Below, piece after piece: positions 57,871 through 64,000 of a stretch of 64,000 nt of DNA. The notes under the pieces were generated by a model. It made no database searches. It saw only the letters and a list, made by a program, of their open reading frames with translations, and was not told where the DNA came from. Every line of letters starts with the position of its first letter. The stretch's first letter is position 1. This stretch comes from Heterocephalus glaber (taxonomy: Eukaryota > Chordata > Mammalia > Rodentia > Bathyergidae), in contig NW_004624795.1 in NCBI RefSeq assembly GCF_000247695.1, forward strand, positions 3,409,672 to 3,473,671. Reading direction: 5' to 3'. Both the position numbers and the translations under genes were made by a program.

Positions 57871-58401
57871 CATGTGGCGTGTGTGCCAGCAGGCTCAGGC
57901 TGAGGGCACTCTGCCCAGCTCGAGGGGAGGCAGAGCAGGCCAGGAGCAGGAGGAGCTGGGGGCCGAGCCGGGGCTCCCTGTCCTCCCGAGCGGCTCAGGG
58001 TCGCCCGTCCGTCCGCAGAGCCCGCCCCCCACACACGCGGGTCCCGGGGAAACACAGTGTGGGTCTGGGCCGGCTGTGTGCTGTATGCGAATCACCTGCC
58101 CTCTGCACATCGGCTCCTGCACAAATGCACGGGTGTGGACAAAACCGGGGCCACCGGAGAGGAGCCGCAGGGTCCCCTGTGCCTCTGAGGTGTGCGGTTC
58201 CCGCTCGGTTGTCACCGGGCACCTGCAGTCAGCCTGGGGCAGCGGGGGGGGGGGCGCTGCCCTTGCCTTCATCAGAGAAAGAGTGAGGAGGGAGGACAAA
58301 GCAGCGAGATGGCGCTTCCCCCTGACCAGTGCAGCCAAACTGCACCCCCAAAGTCTGCTGTACTGGAGACAGTCCTAGATTTTCTCATCCCAGCCAATTA
58401 T

Positions 58402-58545
58402 TCCTCCTCCTCCTCCTCCTCTTCTTCATCTTTTTCGAGACAGGGTCTTATTATGAAGTTTAGGCTGGCCTAAACTCCCAGAGATCCTCCTGCCCCAGCC
58501 TCCTGAGTGTTGGGATTATAGGTGTGCACCACCACACATGGCCCA
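58402..58545 (-). repeat. B1 SINE with CTC-expanded tail
   Basis: CTCCTC run, then TCGAGACAGGGTC... to CACCACCACACATGGCC. Confidence 0.8.
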
Positions 58546-58604
58546 GACCTAATTCTAACTGGTTGTGTGATGCTCAGAGACTCATTTTGCTGTGAAAATT
58601 TAAA

Positions 58605-58725
58605 ATGACCACACTCAGGAGGTTGAGGCAGGAGGATCACCATCACCATGAGTTCAAGGCCAGCCTGAGATACACTGTGAGGCCCTGTCTCAAAAACAAA
58701 CAAACAAATAAATAAATAAAAATGA
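58605..58725 (+). repeat. B1 SINE, 5' truncated
   Basis: CACTCAGGAGGTTGAGGCAG to a CAAACAAACAAATAAATAAA tail. Confidence 0.8.
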
Positions 58726-58914
58726 CCTATCCAGTAAAGGAATTAGCTCAAGGGGTCTTTCCTTCAGTGGTCACCATTACTATTGTATTATTAACAGTGG
58801 AAAGAATGATTGGCAGGATGGAAGGAAACAATTCAACCAGAGCGTCCTGCGTGCTGCCTGACCATCAGTGAGCATTCCCTGAAGTTGAGCACAGTTACTG
58901 ATGGAATTGTGGGA

Positions 58915-59038
58915 ACTTCATCATGGCGCATGCCTGTAATTTCAGCACCTGGGAGGCTGAGGCAGGAGGATCACTGTGAGTTCAAGACCAGCCTGAATTA
59001 CACAGTGAAAACTTGTCTCAAAAACCAAAAATTTTTTT
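58915..59038 (+). repeat. B1 SINE
   Basis: CTTCATCATGGCGCATGCCT to CTTGTCTCAAAAACC. Confidence 0.8.
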
Positions 59039-59089
59039 TCAGGAATTTGAGCAACTAAAGGGAGCTGCCAATGACAGAATTCTCTCCAG

Positions 59090-59168
59090 AGCCAAATGTG
59101 GTGGGGCACATCTTCAATCCCAGCACTTGGGAAGCTGAGGCAGGAAGAGCACCATGAGTTGGAGGTCA
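59090..59168 (+). repeat. B1 SINE, 3' truncated
   Basis: GCCAAATGTGGTGGGGCACA to CATGAGTTGGAGGTCA. Confidence 0.75.
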
Positions 59169-59489
59169 CAGCAGGGCCCTGTGGCGTGGGGTCATGGGCA
59201 GCCCCTCTCCTGGCCAGAAGCCTCTGAGGTGTCTCTGTGCCCAGCCCTCGTTCCTCTGTCCCTGCCCCTCTGGGTCACCTTCTGCCCCAGCTCTCAGGCC
59301 AGCCTCCCAGGTCTTCTTTCCCACAAACCCCTTCCCGCCACAGGCTGGGCTGTCTGCCAGGACCAGCCGACCCGATCCGATCCCTCCACTCCTTCCCGCT
59401 CTCTGGCTGACTCACTTTCACCCTGCAGGTCGCATTTCACCCCCACCACCCCCTTTACCTAAGTGGGTTTGGTTTTGTTTGGGCTTTTC

Positions 59490-59605
59490 TTTTCTTTTTG
59501 TCTTTGAGTGTAGCCCAGGCTGGCCTTCAACTTGCAGTGATCCTCCTGCCTCAGCCTCCAGCATGCTGGGATCACAGGGGTGGGGACCACACCCCATGTC
59601 TGGGT
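59490..59605 (-). repeat. B1 SINE
   Basis: TTTTTGTCTTTGAGTGTAGC to GGACCACACCCCATGTC. Confidence 0.75.
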
Positions 59606-59834
59606 TTCTCTCTTCCTCCCTCCTGGCCTGTGGGCTCTCTGCAGGCAGGGACCATGGTGTTTGTCTGGTCCCCTGTCCTCACTCGGGGCTGGTGTGAATG
59701 TGTGATGAATGGCAGGCTTGATGAACACTTTGTCACCTGGCAGAGCCCCGGGGAGGGGGGTGAGCCAGCCCTGCAGCCGGGGAGCTCCGTGCTCCTCTCT
59801 GGGGTGGCTCTCACCTCCTTTTCTTCCTCTCCGG

Positions 59835-59960
59835 AGATCTGTCTCCGGCAGCTCCTAATTGTATTTTACTTGACTATAAATCTTTTCGTTAAATGTAATT
59901 GAGCCATACACCTTTCGAATCATTACACTGACCCACGTCTGCTCCCGGGAGGTGATGAGA
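59835..59960. promoter_or_regulatory. Candidate conserved element H
   Basis: Two TAATTG sites (59856-59861 and 59896-59901) 40 bp apart, with TTTACTTGACTATAAATC and CATTACACTGACCC. An AT-rich non-repeat island inside SINE-dense DNA. Confidence 0.45.
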
Positions 59961-60324
59961 GCCTCCTGCAGCCCCCCCCCCCCGGTGGAACAGGACCGGC
60001 TCCGACACGAGCCTCGGCCTGGCCTCTGTGTGTGTTGGCCCCGGCCCTTGTGCCCCGAGACTCTGCCACTGTCCCCCTCGCCCCCACTGCAGGACCAGAG
60101 CACCCGAGCAATGCCTGGGCCTGGAGGTGGGGTCTGCAATGCACCCCTTCCTCCTTCTCTCCTGGGCCTCTGGCTCCACATGGTCTCGGCTGGCAGGTCA
60201 GAAAGGAAGGAGAAAGGGACTCACGGCTGCCCTGCCATCTCCTGCTGACCAGGCTGGGGAAACTGAGGCTCAGAGAGATCGTGCGATGTGGTGGGGGACA
60301 ATTCAATGAAAGGGCCAGAGTCAC

Positions 60325-60538
60325 CGTGGACGGTGACGCATGCCTGTCATCCAGCACTCCAGAGGCTGAGTCAGGAGGGTCTCTGGGAGTTCAAGGCCAG
60401 GCTGGCTACATAACGAGACCCTGTCTCAAACAATCAAAACCAGGTCAGGGATTTGGCTCAGTGGTTCCGCTGCCTGCCCGTAAGCCCAAGGACCTGAGGT
60501 CGCTCTCCAGTAACAACAGCAACAAAATCAAAACCAAA
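60325..60538 (+). repeat. B1-dID composite SINE
   Basis: B1 body, short linker CAATCAAAACCAGG, then dID with GGATTTGGCTCAGTGG and an A-rich tail. Confidence 0.82.
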
Positions 60539-60811
60539 AAGGCCAGAGTCTTAGAACCCAAGTTTGAGGGGCCAGACCCAGGGCTGCCCTTGAGGTCCTG
60601 TGTCCTCAGGCCGGTCCCTCCCCCTTCCCAGCCCCCTGTGCCTCAGATATTCTGGTTTCCAAGCCCTTGACCCTGGTATCATCCTTGATTTACACCCTGT
60701 ACCCAGCTCATCAGTGAATAAATCCAGGACCTGAGTGCTTCTCACCCCCTCACTGCTGCAAGTCTCTGTCCCTCTGTCCTGGGTGACCACAGTCCCTGCA
60801 CTTGGGCCCCC

Positions 60812-60920
60812 AGTATATATATATATTTTTTTTCTTTTTTTTGGTATGAGGGATCAAACTCAGGACCTTGTGCTTACAAGGCAGGCTCAGTGCCACTGAG
60901 CTAAATCCCTGCCCTCCAGT
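60812..60920 (-). repeat. dID-type SINE with TA run
   Basis: TATATATATA and T-run, then GGATCAAACTCAGGACCTTG to CTGAGCTAAATCCCTGCCC. Confidence 0.82.
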
Positions 60921-60969
60921 GTATTTCTGATGCAGCAGCCAGAGTGAGTTTTTTCATTTTTAATAACAG

Positions 60970-61105
60970 CTTTTGCTGGGTGTGCTGGTGCACAACTGTA
61001 ACCTCAGCACATGGGAGGCTGAGGCAGGAGAATCACCACAAATTCAAGGTCAGCTTGGGCTACAGAGCCAGACCCTGACCCAAAAAACAAACAAACAGAT
61101 AAAAC
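60970..61105 (+). repeat. B1 SINE
   Basis: TTTGCTGGGTGTGCTGGTGC to a CAAAAAACAAACAAACAG tail. Confidence 0.82.
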
Positions 61106-61107
61106 AA

Positions 61108-61318
61108 AACCAAAAGATAATTTTATTGAGATATAAAATCCAGCCATTTAAAGTCCGCAAAGCGATGGCTTTAGTATATTTATAGACACGCTGCCATCAT
61201 TGTGATCAGATTGAACACTTTCACCGCCCAGACAAGAAACCGTGCCCTTTATCAGGCACTCCAGATCTCCTCTGCTGAATGCTCAGGCGGAGGCAACCAG
61301 AATGCTTTCCAAATATTA
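61108..61318 (+). repeat. Old L1 3'-end fragment
   Basis: TTTTATTGAGATATAAAATCC, CATTTAAAGTCCGCAAAGCG and TTAGTATATTTATAGACACG follow the L1M 3' consensus order. Confidence 0.65.
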
Positions 61319-61321
61319 AGT

Positions 61322-61432
61322 CATGGCCAGGTGTGGTGGCACAGGCCTGTCATCCCAGCACTTGGGAGACTGAGGCAGGAGGATCGCCAGCCTGAGCTAC
61401 ATAGAAAGACTCTGCTTCAAAGAAAAGAAACT
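61322..61432 (+). repeat. B1 SINE, internal deletion
   Basis: CATGGCCAGGTGTGGTGGCA to AGACTCTGCTTCAAAG. Confidence 0.8.
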
Positions 61433-61529
61433 CAAATATTATGTCAGAGGAGTTCACTGTCCCTCTGTCAGAACTCGGAATGCTCAGGGTGTCTTTTTAT
61501 TCCCAATAAAAACCTGAAAGTTCTCAGAC

Positions 61530-61662
61530 AGTTTTTTGTTTTGTTTTGTTTTGGTGACAGGGTCTTGCTATGTAGCCCAGGCTGGCCTCAAACTTGCAGC
61601 AACTCTCCTGCCTCAGCCTCCTGAGTACTGGGATGACAGGCATGTGTCACCACTCTTGGCTG
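61530..61662 (-). repeat. B1 SINE
   Basis: TTTTTTGTTTTGTTTTGTTT tail on the plus strand, then a full minus-strand B1. Confidence 0.85.
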
Positions 61663-61772
61663 TATTTTTAATTTTGAGACAGAGTCTAAGTAACTCAGGC
61701 TGTTCTTGAACTTGAGATCCTCCTGCCTCAGCGTCCTGAGTATTATAGGCATGCTGTACTGTGCCTGGCTGG
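61663..61772 (-). repeat. B1 SINE, diverged
   Basis: ATTTTGAGACAGAGTCTAAG to TACTGTGCCTGGC, directly abutting the previous copy. Confidence 0.75.
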
Positions 61773-61851
61773 GCCATTGCCCATTTTAAGTAGGTGTTCA
61801 GGGAAGGCCTTGTTTAGAAGGGTGGCATCCGAAAGCCATCTCAGAAATAAT

Positions 61852-61925
61852 GATAATAAAGAGCTGAGGATGTAGCTCAATGGCGAACACAAGGCCCTGT
61901 GTTCAACCCACAGTACTGGGGGGAA
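61852..61925 (+). repeat. dID-type SINE
   Basis: GAGCTGAGGATGTAGCTCAA to GTTCAACCCACAGTACTGGG. Confidence 0.78.
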
Positions 61926-62184
61926 AAGCCCACCTCTGCACTCTGGTCTGGGACCCCCCTCCATGAACTCCCCACAGCACTTGCTCTCTTCCAGTATAAC
62001 CCAAATTAGTGATGTATGATGTCTGTCTCCCCAGCTAGAACAGAGCGGAAATACTTGGGGCTTAGAGACCTATCCCGTTCCTGGCCTGCGTGGGGCTGGA
62101 GCTCCACCCTGTCTGGGCCGCCTCTGCAGTGGGTGGGCGTGAGTTCTCTCTGGAGCTCTTTGCTTCCAAGCCTGAAGTCCTTTT

Positions 62185-62330
62185 ATTTTTTTTTTTTAAT
62201 TTTTAAAAAATTTTTGAGACAGGGTCTCACTATGTACTTCAGGCTGGCCTCAAACTCATGGAGATGCTCCTGCCTCAGCTTCCCGAGTGCTGGAATCACA
62301 GGCAACTGCTGCCATGCCTGCCAAGCCACA
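62185..62330 (-). repeat. B1 SINE
   Basis: T-rich tail, TTTTTGAGACAGGGTCTCAC to CTGCCATGCCTGCC. Confidence 0.85.
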
Positions 62331-62649
62331 AGTTCTTTCCCTCAAGTCATTTTATCTTATGTAGCTTCCTCCCCAAGTTCTCTCTGTCAACTAAGGTGAC
62401 CTTGGGCTGACCGAGGTGGTGCTGGAGAATTTCACCACAATTCAGAGATCTTTCCCTCTTCCTGCAGAAAAGCCTGGGTCTGCTTGGCAAGCTGTGGCCC
62501 CCATGCCATTGCTTCCCTCTGTGGGACGGGGGCAGGAGGTGGCTGGGCCAGGAGCCAGTGACCTCCCCTCCGGGGACACAGCAACACAGGGTCAGCACAC
62601 AGAGCACCCGGGCCCTGTGCGTCCCCAGGGGGCACAAGCTCTTCCTTGT

Positions 62650-62942
62650 CCTTTTTTTTGGCATTACTGGGGATTGAACCCAGAGCCTTTGGACTGAGCT
62701 TTCTTTTTTTTCTTTCTCTCTTTCTCTTCCTTTCTTTTTCTTTCTTTCTTTCTTTCTTTCTTTTTCTCTTTTTCTCCTTCCTTCCTTCCTTCCTTTCTTC
62801 CTCCCATCCATCCATCCATCCATCTGTCCATTTATAATTCTGAGGCAGGGTCTCACTAACCTGTCCAGGCAGGACCCTTGGCGCTCCTCCTGTCTCAGCC
62901 TCCCAAAGTGCTGGGGTTATGGGTGTGGACCATCATGCCCTC
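62650..62942 (-). repeat. B1-dID composite SINE with expanded microsatellite linker
   Basis: Minus-strand B1 (about 62840-62942) and truncated dID (about 62650-62700) separated by 125 bp of CTTT, CTTC and CATC tetramers at 62702-62828. Confidence 0.7.
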
Positions 62943-63039
62943 CAGAAGCTTTCTGAAAGTGGGTACCTGGGGTTCTTTGTGACTCCATTAGGAAAGATAG
63001 AGTTAGACAGTAGGAGGGGCTGCCTAAGAGTGGAGGAAC

Positions 63040-63102
63040 CTGTACCACCTGCCCTGCAAGCACAAGGACCTGAGTTCGATCCCCGGTACAAAAAAAAGTG
63101 GA
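63040..63102 (+). repeat. dID-type SINE, 5' truncated
   Basis: CCTGCAAGCACAAGGACCTG, GAGTTCGATCCCCGGTAC and an A-tail. Confidence 0.75.
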
Positions 63103-63324
63103 GAAACCAAGTAAAGGGATGAGGGTCTTCTCTTCAGGACTTAGAGAACCAAACACCGCCCCCTCCTGAACGTCTTCCTGCCGGCTCCCAGCAGTTAGCA
63201 GCAGGTGCTAACAGGACCTCCAACCCCACTTCCCTTCTCTCCCCCTCAGGCCCTTCCCTGCCTCCCTCAGGGCCCTTTTGCTGGGTTAAAACAGAAAAAC
63301 GGGTCCATATACAAAACAGGAGAT

Positions 63325-63452
63325 TTGTTTGTTTTTGAGACAGCATCTCCATATAGTTCAGGCTGACCTTGCGCTCAGGCGGTCCTCCTGCCTCAGCCTC
63401 CCGAGTGCTGGTATGACAGATGTGTGTGCCCCACCATGCCTGGCCCTCTCAG
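63325..63452 (-). repeat. B1 SINE
   Basis: TTTGTTTTTGAGACAGCATC to CACCATGCCTGGCC. Confidence 0.82.
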
Positions 63453-63559
63453 GGAGCATTGGCCAGGTCAGGAGGGCAGAGCTGAACCTAGGTGCAGGGG
63501 TGCAGGGTCCAGCCCTCCAAACCTCAGCCCTCTTATCTGCTAAATGGGTGTGTGTGTGG

Positions 63560-63708
63560 GTGTGAGACAGGGTCTGGCTCTGTAGTTCAGACTAGCCTTG
63601 AAGTCACTGATGTAGCCCTGGCTGGTCTCAAACTTGCAGTAATTCTCCTGCTCCGCCTGGTGAGTGGTGAGATCACAGGTGTGTTCCACCACGCCTGGCA
63701 ACTTTCAC
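63560..63708 (-). repeat. B1 SINE with internal duplication
   Basis: CTGTAGTTCAGACTAGCCTT and TGTAGCCCTGGCTGGTCTC blocks, then CACCACGCCTGGC. Confidence 0.82.
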
Positions 63709-63874
63709 CCAGACCAGGACTGAGGCTTCCTTCTGCCTTCCCATCTCCGGTCTCACCCTGCTCCAATCTGACCTCTCTGCCCTGCCAACATTCTTCCTAT
63801 AAAGCAGCGGACAGCTGAAAATTCCTCCCAGGTCCCCTGATGTCTTTGAGGACACAGCGGGCTCTGGCGTCAGG

Positions 63875-63995
63875 TCTGGGCCTGCAGTTTGGCTCTGACT
63901 CTGTCTCTTTGAGCCAAGTTAATGTGCATGTTCTAGCCTCAGGTGACTCACCTGAAAATGGGGCAACAGAGCTTATCGCTACAAAGTATAAGGGA
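63875..63995 (-). repeat. MIR-like fragment
   Basis: TTTGGCTCTGACTCTGTCTC and CTCACCTGAAAATGGGGCAA resemble the reverse of MIR; runs to the window edge. Confidence 0.5.
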
Positions 63996-64000
63996 CCAAG

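Overview
The window is mammalian nuclear DNA, most likely from a non-murid rodent. It has long GC-rich intergenic spans, spliced genes with GT-AG introns, CpG islands, and dozens of B1-type SINEs. Many of the B1 copies are fused to a tRNA-derived ID-like tail (B1-dID composites), which points to squirrel, beaver, dormouse or hystricomorph lineages rather than mouse or rat. The species cannot be fixed from sequence alone.

Five genes of the block next to ERBB2 (human 17q12) are present. On the minus strand, from left to right: PNMT (first coding exon only, cut by the left edge), TCAP (complete, 2 exons, 167 aa), STARD3 (complete, 14 coding exons plus an inferred non-coding exon 1, 446 aa) and PPP1R1B/DARPP-32 (complete, 7 coding exons, 200 aa). 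NEUROD2 (complete CDS in one exon, 383 aa) is on the plus strand. Order and relative orientations match the human locus read in reverse. All coding exons were joined by hand and every phase closes without a frameshift or premature stop, so the four complete genes look intact.

Layout: 1-481 PNMT intron 1 and exon 1; 2.08-3.2 kb TCAP; 4.77-22.3 kb STARD3 (the 9.5-kb intron 1 holds most of its repeats); 22.5-29.95 kb PPP1R1B; 30-43.9 kb a head-to-head intergenic region between PPP1R1B and NEUROD2 with several AT-rich, homeodomain/POU-rich islands that look like conserved neural enhancers; 43.9-47.95 kb NEUROD2; 48-64 kb gene-free flank (toward CDK12 in human), with more enhancer-like islands up to 60 kb and dense SINEs after 56 kb.

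These genes do not form one pathway. They are a conserved neighbourhood: adrenaline synthesis (PNMT), sarcomere Z-disc (TCAP), endosomal cholesterol and ER contact (STARD3), striatal dopamine signalling (PPP1R1B) and neuronal differentiation (NEUROD2). The most notable points are a GC-AG intron in TCAP, a 23-nt micro-exon in PPP1R1B, a 176-bp inverted repeat in STARD3 intron 1, a spliced 6-codon uORF in STARD3, and a tandem perfect octamer element between PPP1R1B and NEUROD2. I found no novel multi-gene system.
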